Part shown: positions 22,439-30,772 of the stretch, piece after piece
How the letters are laid out: each line of letters opens with the position of its first letter
How positions within the stretch are numbered: the first letter of the stretch is position 1
Assembly: GCA_026387265.1 (NCBI GenBank)
Contig: JAPLLZ010000027.1
Span: 1 to 33,286, forward strand
Direction: 5' to 3'
DNA: 33,286 nucleotides
Origin: Candidatus Omnitrophota bacterium
GTDB taxonomy: Bacteria > Omnitrophota > Gorgyraeia > Gygaellales > Profunditerraquicolaceae
The notes under the pieces: model-generated
Seen by the model: only the letters and a program-made list of their open reading frames with translations
Told to the model about the DNA's origin: nothing
Database searches by the model: none
Made by a program: the position numbers and the translations under genes

Positions 22439-23491
22439 ATGAGTGAAAAACTAAAAACCAAGCGTACGCTTATTTTTAATGTTAACTGGCTAGGTGATGT
22501 TCTATTTTCCAGCGCTACCATCAGAAACATCCGTAGAAACTATCCGGATAACTATATTGCCTGTGTAATTCCCAGCCGCTGCTATCCTATATTAAAAGGC
22601 AATCCATATTTAGATGAGGTAATTATTTTTGATGAGCATGACCGGCATAGGGGTATGTTGGATAAACTGAATTTTGTTAATTTGCTTAAAAAAAAGAAAT
22701 TTGACACTGTATTTTTATTGCATCGCTCATTTAGCCGGGCACTTATCTGTCGACTGGCCGGGATTAAGCAGAGGATCGGCCACTATACTAAAAAGCGTGC
22801 ATTTCTATTAACTAAAAAAATTATCCCTCCCAAAAGAGATTCCGTGCATCGTATTGATTACTACCTGGATGTGATTGAAAAAGCGGGCCTGCGTATTGAA
22901 GACCGCTATTTAGATTTTTTTGTCAGCCCGGAGGATGAGCAGCAGGTGGATAGTTTTTTCAAAAAAAATTCGATTACCCAGGAAGATTTTGTAGTAGCGC
23001 TTAATCCTGGTGGGAATTGGTTTCCTAAACGTTGGCCGCCGGATTATTGGGCGCTTTTAGCGGATAGATTAATCGGTGAAATTGGGGCCAAAGTAATTAT
23101 TACCGGCAGTATTTCAGATTTATTGCTGGCTACTCAGATTAAAGATGCGATGAGGCAGCTGCCATTAATTGCCTGTGGTGTTTTTAATATTAAACAATTG
23201 GGGGCGTTAGCTAAAAAAGCGGATCTATTTATTACTGCTGACACCGGGCCTTTACATATTGCTAATGCCGTGGGAGCTAAAAAAATAATTGCAATTTTTG
23301 GGCCTACGGCACAAAGTGTTACCGGGGCATATCCGCCTAATAATGTGGTTATCCTGCAAAAAGATGTCGGCTGCCCAATACCTTGTTATCAACTACGCTG
23401 TCCGGATAATCGCTGTATGAAGGCAGTTACTCCGGATGATGTTTTAAAACAAGTAGTTTCTATTAAAAATTCTGTTTTCAAATGTGATTAA
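22439..23491 (+). CDS. waaF: GT9 heptosyltransferase (WaaF-like)
   Basis: 350 aa. The pattern NVNWLGDVLFSSATIRNIRR at the N-terminus resembles heptosyltransferase II, as do LLHRSFSRALICRLAGIKQRIG, NPGGNWFPKRWPPDYWALLA, TADTGPLHIANAVG and FGPTAQSVTGAYPP. A cysteine set C-x3-C-x4-C-x4-C lies near the C-terminus. The expected reaction is transfer of heptose from an ADP-heptose donor to the inner core. The start is 1 bp after the GT4 stop and uses AGGAG inside that gene. The WaaF label is by resemblance; another GT9 specificity is possible. Confidence 0.85.
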   Translation: MSEKLKTKRTLIFNVNWLGDVLFSSATIRNIRRNYPDNYIACVIPSRCYPILKGNPYLDEVIIFDEHDRHRGMLDKLNFVNLLKKKKFDTVFLLHRSFSRALICRLAGIKQRIGHYTKKRAFLLTKKIIPPKRDSVHRIDYYLDVIEKAGLRIEDRYLDFFVSPEDEQQVDSFFKKNSITQEDFVVALNPGGNWFPKRWPPDYWALLADRLIGEIGAKVIITGSISDLLLATQIKDAMRQLPLIACGVFNIKQLGALAKKADLFITADTGPLHIANAVGAKKIIAIFGPTAQSVTGAYPPNNVVILQKDVGCPIPCYQLRCPDNRCMKAVTPDDVLKQVVSIKNSVFKCD

Positions 23492-23573
23492 CCGATAGAA
23501 GAGAGCATGTTTTAAAAGATGAATACATCATTTTCTGATGGTTTGGGTTTAAATATATGAAAGGAAAAGCTGG

Positions 23574-25586
23574 GTGAAAATACTTTTTGTTACTTTAAGT
23601 AATATTGGTGATTGTATTTTGACCTTGCCAGTTTTGGATGGTTTACGTCAAAAATATCCAGACGCTGCGATTACCTGCTTAGTTCCTGCGCGCCCCGGGG
23701 AAATTTTTATTAATAATCCAGCAGTGAGCCAGGTGATCACTTTTAATAAACATGCGAAATTAACGGATAAAATAAAATTATTTTTTTCTTTAAGCAGAAT
23801 GAATTTTGATCTGGTTGTAGACCTGCGCAATAGTTTCTTTGGTGCTTTTTTACCGGCTAAACAAAGAAGCCTATTTTTCGGCCAGTTACTTTGGATTCCT
23901 GCCAAGATTAAACATATGCAGCAAAGGCATCTTTTCCGGGCCGGTATGTTTGATTATTCCAAGGGAAATAGAAAATATCAGTCATTGATTATTACTCAGC
24001 AAGATTCTGATTATATTAATCGTATTTTAACTGAACGGAATTTAGCTAAGAGTACTAAGTTGATGGTCATTGCTCCCGGGGCGCGCAGTCAGGTTAAATG
24101 TTGGGATAAACAAAACTTTAGCCAGCTGTGCAGCCAGTTGATTAAAGAGGGCAATCAGATTATTTTGGTGGGAGATCAGTTTGATCAGCCTGTGTGTGAT
24201 TATCTTGAGCAAGCTAATGGAGAGAAAATTATTAATCTTTGCGCTAAAACTAATCTTGGTCAATTAGCGGCTTTACTTAAACAATCACAACTTTTAATTA
24301 CTAATGATAGTGCGGTAATGCACTTGGCAAGTTATTTAAATGTTCCGGTGGTTGCTATATTTGGTCCTACCGATGAAAAGAAATACGGGCCCTGGTCAGA
24401 AAGAAGCATGGTAGTGAAAAAAGATGTATTCTGTCGTCCATGTGCAAAAGCCCAATGTCGGTTTGGTAATTTGAAATGCTTGGTTTGTATAAAGCCGCCC
24501 GATGTGCTTAGCCAAGTGAAGGCGATATTGGCTGGTAAGAAGGAAGCTATTGAACAAGGTTACCGTAGGATTCTTATTGTGCGTACTGACCGACTGGGAG
24601 ATGTGCTTTTATCTACGCCGGTAATTAAAGCTTTAAGGCAAAAATATCCACAAGCTTATATTTCAATGATGGTTTCTTCGTATACCCGGGAGGTGCTAGA
24701 GGGTAATCCGGATTTGGATGAAGTAATTGCGTTTGATAAAGATGCAAAGAATGCACAAGGTTGGTTATCGGATTTTAAATTTTCCAGGATGCTTGGAAAC
24801 AAGAAATTTGATTTAGCGATAGTTCTACATCCGACTAATCGCATGCATTTAATGATTTTTCTAGCCGGGATACCTAAGCGTCTAGGGTATGACCGTAAAT
24901 TTGGATTTTTACTTACGGATAGGATCAAACATACTAAACAGTATGGAGAAAAACATGAATCAGAGTATGCGCTAGATTTAGTAAGATTTTTGGGGATTGA
25001 GCCTGTGGATAAAAATTTATACATTCCGATAAAACAGGAATCTGAAAAGTGGGTTGAGGATTTATTCGGCCGGATGCAGATTAAGAATAATGATAAATTG
25101 TTAATAATCCATCCGACGGCCAGTTGTCCTTCCAGGATTTGGCCTGCAGAAAGATATGCCCAAGTGGCAGATTCCCTTGCTCAAAAGCATGGTTTTAAAG
25201 TAGTAATTGTTTCCGGTCCCGCAGATATTAAGAAATCTCAGGAAGTGATTAATAATATGCGTTTGCCGGCGCTAGATCTATCCGGAAAGACTTCCATCAG
25301 CCAACTAGCTAGTTTACTGAAAAGATGCCAGTTATTTATTTCAACTGATTCTGGCCCTATGCATGTTGCTACAGCAGTAGGTGCTGCGGTGATTACGATT
25401 TTTGGCCGTAGCCAGGCCGGGCTTAGCCCGCGGCGCTGGGGGCCATTAGGGGAAAAAAGCAGGGTTTTGTATAAAACTGTAGGTTGTACGGTTTGCCTGG
25501 CGCATAATTGTAAGAAAGATTTTGCTTGCCTTAAGGCTACTACGGTTGAAGATGTGCTGAAAGCGGCAGAGGAGATCTTGCTCTAA
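23574..25586 (+). CDS. Tandem GT9-GT9 fusion (two heptosyltransferase-type modules)
   Basis: 670 aa. Module 1 (about 1-322): LFVTLSNIGDCILTLPVLDG, FDLVVDLRNSFFGAFL, VIAPGARSQVKCWDKQNF, ITNDSAVMHLASYLNVP, FGPTDEKKYGPW and CRPC-x4-C. Module 2 (about 332-670): LIVRTDRLGDVLLSTPVIKA, FDLAIVLHPTNRMHLMIFLA, IIHPTASCPSRIWPAERYA, ISTDSGPMHVATAVG and CTVC-x4-C. Both keep the catalytic-type Asp in GD-x-[IV]-L and the donor-site S-x-x-MH segment, so both may be active. It starts at GTG with AAAGG upstream. It likely adds two successive sugars in the core. Modules differ enough that the fusion is not a very recent duplication. Confidence 0.9.
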   Translation: MKILFVTLSNIGDCILTLPVLDGLRQKYPDAAITCLVPARPGEIFINNPAVSQVITFNKHAKLTDKIKLFFSLSRMNFDLVVDLRNSFFGAFLPAKQRSLFFGQLLWIPAKIKHMQQRHLFRAGMFDYSKGNRKYQSLIITQQDSDYINRILTERNLAKSTKLMVIAPGARSQVKCWDKQNFSQLCSQLIKEGNQIILVGDQFDQPVCDYLEQANGEKIINLCAKTNLGQLAALLKQSQLLITNDSAVMHLASYLNVPVVAIFGPTDEKKYGPWSERSMVVKKDVFCRPCAKAQCRFGNLKCLVCIKPPDVLSQVKAILAGKKEAIEQGYRRILIVRTDRLGDVLLSTPVIKALRQKYPQAYISMMVSSYTREVLEGNPDLDEVIAFDKDAKNAQGWLSDFKFSRMLGNKKFDLAIVLHPTNRMHLMIFLAGIPKRLGYDRKFGFLLTDRIKHTKQYGEKHESEYALDLVRFLGIEPVDKNLYIPIKQESEKWVEDLFGRMQIKNNDKLLIIHPTASCPSRIWPAERYAQVADSLAQKHGFKVVIVSGPADIKKSQEVINNMRLPALDLSGKTSISQLASLLKRCQLFISTDSGPMHVATAVGAAVITIFGRSQAGLSPRRWGPLGEKSRVLYKTVGCTVCLAHNCKKDFACLKATTVEDVLKAAEEILL

Positions 25587-25593
25587 AATTCAG

Positions 25594-25649
25594 TTGTTTC
25601 TCATCTGATTTGAGCTCATAGGGACTGCGCTGGATAAAAGCTATAAGGT
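25594..25649. repeat. Dispersed 55-bp repeat, copy G2
   Basis: GTTGTTTCTCATCTGATTTG, then GCTCATAGGG, then TGCGCTGGATAAAAGC and ATAAGG. It is collinear with G1 at 19070-19125. It is followed immediately by the promoter of the DHS-like gene. Confidence 0.5.
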
Positions 25650-25651
25650 GC

Positions 25652-25679
25652 TTGCCTTTACTATAAATTATGGTACAAT
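25652..25679 (+). promoter_or_regulatory. Promoter of the DHS-Kdo-Lpt operon, apparently leaderless
   Basis: TTGCCT (25652-25657), 16 bp, TACAAT (25674-25679). The predicted start lies at about 25686, next to ATG 25688. The ORF-track start ATG 25670 would overlap the -10 box and cannot be used by this transcript. No Shine-Dalgarno sequence precedes ATG 25688. Confidence 0.55.
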
Positions 25680-25687
25680 TATTCTCT

Positions 25688-26617
25688 ATGATTAACCTAA
25701 AGAAGGTAAAAACGTATTCCATCAAAAAACGCTTAAGTAAGGTGAATAAGGGTGATTTTGCGGGTAAACCCGTAAAAGGCAGGAGTTTTACGGCTTTTTT
25801 GGATGCTTTACCCAATATTTTAAAAGCTAAGGATCTGCGTGCGGTTGCTGGTGATATTGTTTCGGCGCGCAAGAAAAATAAAGGGGTTATTTTGATGGCC
25901 GGAGCGCATGTAATTAAATGCGGGCTTAATCCGGTATTAATCGAATTACTTGAGAAAAAGATCATTACCTGTATTTGTTTAAATGGCGCCGGGATTATTC
26001 ATGATTTTGAAATTGCATATCAGGGGAAGACCTCCGAAGATGTTGCGGCGAATCTTAAAAACGGCAGATTCGGAATGGGTAAGGAGACTGCAGATTTTCT
26101 AAATTCTGCAGTTAAAGAAGGAGTTAAAACAGGTTTTGGTTTAGGTTATGCTGTTGCAAATAAAATTGCTACTGCGCGGCTGGCGCATAAAAATTTAAGC
26201 TTGCTTTATAATGCTTATAAACATAAGGTGCCGGTTTGTGTTTTTGTGGGGATTGGTACGGATATTATACATCAGCACCCCTCATTTGATCCTGCTGCAA
26301 CTGGAGTTGGTTCATTGCGCGATTTTCATATTTTAGTGGAAAATATCCGTTCTTTGAATCAGGGAGGGGTGGTTCTAAATTTCGGTTCAGCAGTATTATT
26401 GCCGGAGGTGTTTTTGAAGGCTTTGAATCTTACGCGTAACCTGGGGAATAAAGTTAAAGATTTCACTTCTGCAAATTTTGATATGATTTATCAGTATCGC
26501 GCAGCACAGAATGTTGTCAGCCGTCCGACTGCTTCCGGCGGTAAAGGTTATTATGTTATCGGGCATCATGAGATTATGTTGCCGCTTTTAGCTCAAAGTG
26601 TAATTGAGAATATATGA
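25688..26617 (+). CDS. Deoxyhypusine-synthase-like NAD-dependent protein
   Basis: 309 aa from ATG 25688, giving MINLKKVKTYSIKKR. The track's six extra residues overlap the -10 box. Family blocks are GDIVSARKKNKGVILMAGAH, CLNGAGIIHDFEIAYQGKTS, GIGTDIIHQHPSFD and VLNFGSAVLLPEVFLKAL, then SGGKGYYV near the C-terminus. A lysine lies there, in the region where DHS has its catalytic lysine; this is by position only. True DHS modifies archaeal/eukaryotic IF5A, which bacteria lack; bacterial relatives include homospermidine-synthase-type enzymes. The substrate here is unknown. It heads the rfaE1-kds-lpt run, separated from rfaE1 only by a palindrome. Confidence 0.82.
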   Translation: MINLKKVKTYSIKKRLSKVNKGDFAGKPVKGRSFTAFLDALPNILKAKDLRAVAGDIVSARKKNKGVILMAGAHVIKCGLNPVLIELLEKKIITCICLNGAGIIHDFEIAYQGKTSEDVAANLKNGRFGMGKETADFLNSAVKEGVKTGFGLGYAVANKIATARLAHKNLSLLYNAYKHKVPVCVFVGIGTDIIHQHPSFDPAATGVGSLRDFHILVENIRSLNQGGVVLNFGSAVLLPEVFLKALNLTRNLGNKVKDFTSANFDMIYQYRAAQNVVSRPTASGGKGYYVIGHHEIMLPLLAQSVIENI

Positions 26618-26690
26618 TCCCGCACCTTCGTTATATTTAGATATTAGAAGGTGTAGGGGTAAATTAGTTAATAATACGAAGGTGCGGGAT
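26617..26690. repeat. Inverted repeat F filling the DHS-like/rfaE1 gap exactly
   Basis: The 15-bp perfect arms are ATCCCGCACCTTCGT (26617-26631) and ACGAAGGTGCGGGAT (26676-26690). The left arm begins at the last base of the upstream TGA, and the right arm ends within the rfaE1 ATG. A third, imperfect copy of the right arm (GAAGGTGTAGGGG) lies at 26647-26659. The AAGGTG of the right arm is the only candidate ribosome binding site of rfaE1. Confidence 0.85.
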
Positions 26691-27705
26691 GAAGAATTTA
26701 AAAGAAATAGTCCGTAAATTCAATAAAGCAAAGATTTTGGTTGTAGGTGATTTAATTCTTGATCAGCATATTTGGGGGGACGTTGAAAGAATTTCACCTG
26801 AAGCCCCGGTGCCGGTAGTTTGGGCAAAGAAAAGGACATACGCTCCGGGAGGAGCGGCTAATGTTGCTAATAATATCAGCGCTTTTGGCGCAAAGGTAAC
26901 TCTTTGTGGAGTGTTAGGTGATAGTCAAGATCCTGCTACTGAGACATTTCAGCGTGGGGCAAAAAAATTAAATATTGATATGAGTGGGGTATTGTTTGAG
27001 ACTGGGCGCACGACTACCCTTAAGACCAGGATTATTGCTGGTCATCAGCAGGTGGTTAGGGTGGATTGGGAGGATGTGCATAATATTTCCAAAAATATAA
27101 AAGATAAACTTTTTAAATTTTTTGGTGATCATATCAAAAAATTTGACGCAGTGATTATTGAAGATTATGGTAAGGGGCTGTTGGATAGCGAATTGACCAA
27201 GGCTATTATTAAGAACGCCAGATATTCCAAAAAGATAGTGACGATCGACCCTAAAGAGAATAATTTTGATTGTTATAAGCAGGCTACTTGTATTACCCCA
27301 AATCGTAAAGAAGCCCAGAATGCTATTAGGTATCTGAGGATGAAGGATCGGGGAGGTTTATTCAAGATTGATAAAGAGATTTTGTTTACAGATAAAGATA
27401 TTATTAATGCGGGCGAGGCAATTTTAGAGTATTTGCAATTAGAGAGTTTTTTGATTACGCTTGGTGAAAGCGGAATGTGGCTTTTTGAAAAAGGAAAAAA
27501 TAAGCATATTCCGACGGTGGCTCAGGAAGTATTTGATGTTTCTGGTGCCGGGGATACGGTAATTAGTGCTTTTACGCTAGCGCTTTGCGCCGGCGCCACT
27601 AAGCTGGAAGCCGCGCACATCGCGAATTTTGCCGCGGGCATCGTGGTGGGCAAATTAGGCACGGCAGTTACTAGTACAAAAGAACTTTTAGAGAGGATAA
27701 AATAG
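26689..27705 (+). CDS. rfaE1: D-glycero-D-manno-heptose-7-phosphate kinase (RfaE domain I)
   Basis: 338 aa, PfkB/ribokinase fold. The pattern ILVVGDLILDQHIWGDVERI, SPEAPVPVV and YAPGGAANVANNISAFGA is typical of RfaE/HldE kinases. The C-terminal anion hole and catalytic base are VSGAGDTVISAFTLAL. It phosphorylates heptose-7-phosphate at C1. The C-terminal nucleotidyltransferase domain of bifunctional HldE is absent, so activation needs a separate enzyme not in this window. Whether it makes the beta anomer (HldE1-like) or alpha (HldA-like) is not decided. It abuts kdsB with no spacing. Confidence 0.92.
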   Translation: MKNLKEIVRKFNKAKILVVGDLILDQHIWGDVERISPEAPVPVVWAKKRTYAPGGAANVANNISAFGAKVTLCGVLGDSQDPATETFQRGAKKLNIDMSGVLFETGRTTTLKTRIIAGHQQVVRVDWEDVHNISKNIKDKLFKFFGDHIKKFDAVIIEDYGKGLLDSELTKAIIKNARYSKKIVTIDPKENNFDCYKQATCITPNRKEAQNAIRYLRMKDRGGLFKIDKEILFTDKDIINAGEAILEYLQLESFLITLGESGMWLFEKGKNKHIPTVAQEVFDVSGAGDTVISAFTLALCAGATKLEAAHIANFAAGIVVGKLGTAVTSTKELLERIK

Positions 27706-28446
27706 ATGGATGTTATTGGGGTGATCCCGGCCAGGTATTCATCGACCAGGTTTCAGGGTAAAGTTTTAGCGGATATTATGGGCAAACCCATGTTGCAGCA
27801 TGTTTGGGAGCGGGCTAAGCAATCCCGGATGCTAGATGATTTAATTATTGCTTGTGATAATGAAATTATCCTTAAAGCGGCTACCGGATTCGGGGCTAAA
27901 GCGGTAATGACTTCTAAGGAACATACCTGTGGCACTGACCGGATTAGCGAGGTCGTTAATCCTTTAGATGTAAAAGTCATTATTAATATTCAGGCGGATG
28001 AGCCGTTGATTCATCCGATGATGATTGATAGCGTTGCCCGGACATTGTTGGAAGATAAAATGCTGAATATGGCCACGCTGATGAAAAAGATTGATGATGT
28101 TTTAGAATTACTGGATCCAAATGTGGTAAAAGTCGTCGTGGATAAAAATAATTTTGCTTTATATTTTTCGCGCGCGCCTATTCCGTATCTAGCGCCTAAC
28201 GCCGAGATTGATCAAGTGACTTATTATAAACATATCGGTCTTTATGGGTATACTAAGGATTTTCTTTTTACTTATAAAAATCTTCCGGTTTCTAACCTTG
28301 AAAAAACGGAAAAATTAGAGCAGTTGCGTGTTTTAGCCGAAGGTTTCAGAATTAAAGTGATTCAGACACAATTTGATACAGTCGGGGTGGATACTCCTAA
28401 AGATTTAGAGAAAGTTCTGGAGAGATTGAAAAAAGAGGAGAAATAA
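27706..28446 (+). CDS. kdsB: CMP-Kdo synthetase
   Basis: 246 aa. It activates Kdo with CTP to CMP-Kdo for WaaA. Landmarks are VIGVIPARYSSTRFQGKVLA, GKPMLQHVWERA, CGTDRISEVV, NIQADEPLIHP, YFSRAPIPYL and YKHIGLYGYTKDFL. The length is normal. GAGAGG near the end of rfaE1 is its ribosome binding site, and its stop shares one base with the kdsA start. Cytosolic, Mg-dependent. Confidence 0.97.
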   Translation: MDVIGVIPARYSSTRFQGKVLADIMGKPMLQHVWERAKQSRMLDDLIIACDNEIILKAATGFGAKAVMTSKEHTCGTDRISEVVNPLDVKVIINIQADEPLIHPMMIDSVARTLLEDKMLNMATLMKKIDDVLELLDPNVVKVVVDKNNFALYFSRAPIPYLAPNAEIDQVTYYKHIGLYGYTKDFLFTYKNLPVSNLEKTEKLEQLRVLAEGFRIKVIQTQFDTVGVDTPKDLEKVLERLKKEEK

Positions 28447-29258
28447 TGCATCAGGTTAATGTGGGAAACATAAAATTCGGGGATAAGTTTCCGTTGGTGC
28501 TTATTGCCGGGCCTTGCGCTATTGAATCAGAAAGTTCATGCCTGGATGCTGCTAAAAAGATTAAAGATATTACTACGGCTTTAAACATACCGTTTATTTT
28601 TAAATCCAGCTTTGATAAAGCTAACCGTCTTTCGGTAAGTTCCTATCGCGGCCCGGGAATAAAAAAGGGGCTGTCGATTTTAAAAAAAGTAAAAGATAAG
28701 CTCAAGGTTCCTATTTTAAGTGACGTACATTGTGTAAAAGATATTCCGCTGGCTGCGCAAGTATTGGATATTATTCAGATACCGGCATTTTTGTGCCGTC
28801 AGACGGATATTGTTTTAGCTGCCGCCAGGACGGGTAAAGTGGTAAATATTAAAAAAGGCCAGTTTCTTGCCCCTTGGGACATTTTGCCAATAATTAAGAA
28901 GGTAGAAAGCGTAGGAAGCAAAAAGATTTTAATTACTGAGCGGGGAGTAAGTTTTGGGTATAATAATTTAGTTACGGATTTACGTAGTTTAGCAATCATG
29001 CGGAATTTTGGTTATCCGGTGATTTATGATGCTACGCATAGCGTGCAGCTTCCTGGAGGCCAAGGTGGTTGTTCAGGCGGCCAGACAGAGTTTGTCGCCG
29101 GGTTATCCCGGGCAGCAGTTGCTTTTGGTTGTGATGGTTTGTTTTTGGAGGTGCATTCCGATCCGAAGAATGCTCCTTGCGATGGGCCGAATATGATTAA
29201 TTTTAAGGGCTTAGAAGAACTTTTAAGGCAAGTAAAAAAAATTAGGCAGGTATTATAA
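28446..29258 (+). CDS. kdsA: Kdo-8-phosphate synthase, metal-dependent type
   Basis: 270 aa. It condenses phosphoenolpyruvate with arabinose-5-phosphate. Landmarks are LIAGPCAIESESSC, FKSSFDKANRLS, RGPGIKKGL, LSDVHCVKD, QIPAFLCRQTD, NIKKGQFLAPWD, DATHSVQLPGGQGG and LEVHSDPKNAPCDGPNM. The Cys in GPCAIES replaces the Asn of metal-independent E. coli-type enzymes. With the later His, Glu and Asp it predicts the metal-dependent class known from Aquifex. GAGGAG precedes the start. Overlaps of one base with kdsB and kdsD indicate a single operon. Confidence 0.96.
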   Translation: MHQVNVGNIKFGDKFPLVLIAGPCAIESESSCLDAAKKIKDITTALNIPFIFKSSFDKANRLSVSSYRGPGIKKGLSILKKVKDKLKVPILSDVHCVKDIPLAAQVLDIIQIPAFLCRQTDIVLAAARTGKVVNIKKGQFLAPWDILPIIKKVESVGSKKILITERGVSFGYNNLVTDLRSLAIMRNFGYPVIYDATHSVQLPGGQGGCSGGQTEFVAGLSRAAVAFGCDGLFLEVHSDPKNAPCDGPNMINFKGLEELLRQVKKIRQVL

Positions 29259-30226
29259 TGAATATAAATGTAATCAAGCGGGCTAAAGAGGTTTTAGAAA
29301 TTGAAGCACAAGCCATCCGTCTATTAAAGACACGCTTGGGCAAAGGATTTATTAAAGCTGTTGAGTTAATTTTAAAATGCAAGGGCAGGGTAGTAGTCAG
29401 TGGAATGGGGAAAACCGGAATTATCGCACAAAAGTTTTCTGCGACCTTAGCTTCCACGGGTACACCTAGTTTGTTTCTTCATACCGCAGAGGCAATTCAC
29501 GGTGATTTAGGTAAAGTTACCGGTGATGATATTATAATTATTTTATCTAATAGTGGTTCAACCGAAGAAATGAAACAGCTTTTACCGATACTTAAAAAAA
29601 TCGGCGCGCCGATTATTTCGCTTACCGGAAATTCTAAATCTGTGTTGGCTAAATACAGCGATGTAGTTTTGGATGTGAGCGTAAAAAAAGAGGCTTGCCC
29701 GTTAGGTTTGGCGCCGACCGCTTCGACTACTGCTACTTTAGCGATGGCTGATGCGCTTGCGGTATGCCTGTTGGAACGTAAAGGTTTTAAGGAGAAAGAT
29801 TTTGCTTTTTTCCATCCCGGAGGAGCTTTAGGCAGACGCTTGCTTTTGAGTGTTCAGGATATTATGCGCCAGGGTGCGGCCAATGCGATTGTGGGGGAAG
29901 ATAAATTGGTAGCAGAAGTTTTATTATCAATTACCCGTGCCCGCAGTGGTTCTGCCATTGTTGTGGATAAGCGTGGTAAATTAAAGGGAATTTTTACCGA
30001 TGGAGACTTACGCCGGCATTTAGCTAGTGATAAAAATTTACCGGCCCGGCCAATTCATGAGGTAATGACTAAAAATCCTACGGTGGTCAGTAAAGATATG
30101 TTGGCGGCGGAAGCCATGCGCATATTGCAGGATAAAAAGATCGATGAAGTTCCGGTGGTGGATAAATTTATGCATCCGATTGGGTTATTGGATGTGCAGG
30201 ATCTACTTAAAGCAGGATTAATTTAA
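29258..30226 (+). CDS. kdsD: Arabinose-5-phosphate isomerase
   Basis: 322 aa. A SIS domain (about 35-175) has VSGMGKTGIIAQKFSATLAS, AIHGDLGKV, LSNSGSTEEM and PLGLAPTASTTATLAMADAL, then FFHPGGALGRRLL. Two CBS domains follow (about 205-322), including MTKNPTVVSKDMLAAEA and VVDKFMHPIGLL. It interconverts ribulose-5-phosphate and arabinose-5-phosphate, feeding KdsA next door. The position between kdsA and kdsC supports KdsD over the GutQ paralog. Confidence 0.96.
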   Translation: MNINVIKRAKEVLEIEAQAIRLLKTRLGKGFIKAVELILKCKGRVVVSGMGKTGIIAQKFSATLASTGTPSLFLHTAEAIHGDLGKVTGDDIIIILSNSGSTEEMKQLLPILKKIGAPIISLTGNSKSVLAKYSDVVLDVSVKKEACPLGLAPTASTTATLAMADALAVCLLERKGFKEKDFAFFHPGGALGRRLLLSVQDIMRQGAANAIVGEDKLVAEVLLSITRARSGSAIVVDKRGKLKGIFTDGDLRRHLASDKNLPARPIHEVMTKNPTVVSKDMLAAEAMRILQDKKIDEVPVVDKFMHPIGLLDVQDLLKAGLI

Positions 30227-30229
30227 AAT

Positions 30230-30772
30230 ATGCCCCTAGAGTTAATTGATGAAAAATTAAAAGCGCGCTTTCAGAAAGTTAAATTGCTGCTTTTGGATGT
30301 AGACGGCGTTTTAACTGACGGCAGGATAATTTATGATTCTTGCGGCCGGGATTCTAAATTTTTTGATGTGCATGACGGATTAGGGGTTTATGTCTTACAT
30401 AAATTCGGAATTAATACAATTATTATTACTGCTAAGAGTTCTAAAACGATTAGGCCGCGTTCAAAAGATATGCACGTTGCGGAAGTTTTTGCTGATATTT
30501 TTCCCAAGACTGTAGTTTTGGATAAGATTATTAAGAAATACCATGTGCTTGCAGACGAGATTTGTTTTGTAGGAGACGATTTAGTTGATTTAGCATTGAT
30601 GCATAAAATTGGTTTGCCGGTAGCTACCGCTAACGCTGCCAATGAAATAAAAGAGGCAGCAGTTTATGTTACTACTTGTATGGGCGGCCGGGGAGCAGTC
30701 AGGGAAGTGGCGGAATTAATTCTCAAATCGCAAGGCAAATGGAATGATGTGCTAAAGTTTTATGAAGCATAA
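30230..30772 (+). CDS. kdsC: Kdo-8-phosphate phosphatase
   Basis: 180 aa, capless HAD phosphatase that forms tetramers in the family. Motif I is LLLDVDGVLTDGRI, motif III Lys is probably in IFPKTVVLDK, motif IV is FVGDDLVDLALM, and the terminal loop GGRGAVREVAELIL contributes to the neighbour's active site. Motif II reads IITAKSS where TGR-x-S is usual. It releases Kdo from KdsA product. It starts 3 bp after kdsD without a clear ribosome binding site and overlaps the next gene by 11 nt. Confidence 0.95.
   Translation: MPLELIDEKLKARFQKVKLLLLDVDGVLTDGRIIYDSCGRDSKFFDVHDGLGVYVLHKFGINTIIITAKSSKTIRPRSKDMHVAEVFADIFPKTVVLDKIIKKYHVLADEICFVGDDLVDLALMHKIGLPVATANAANEIKEAAVYVTTCMGGRGAVREVAELILKSQGKWNDVLKFYEA

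Noticed and set aside
25540-25965. 141-aa minus-strand ORF across the GT9-GT9/DHS-like boundary
   Set aside because: Overlaps two convincing plus-strand genes and the promoter between them; no recognisable motif.
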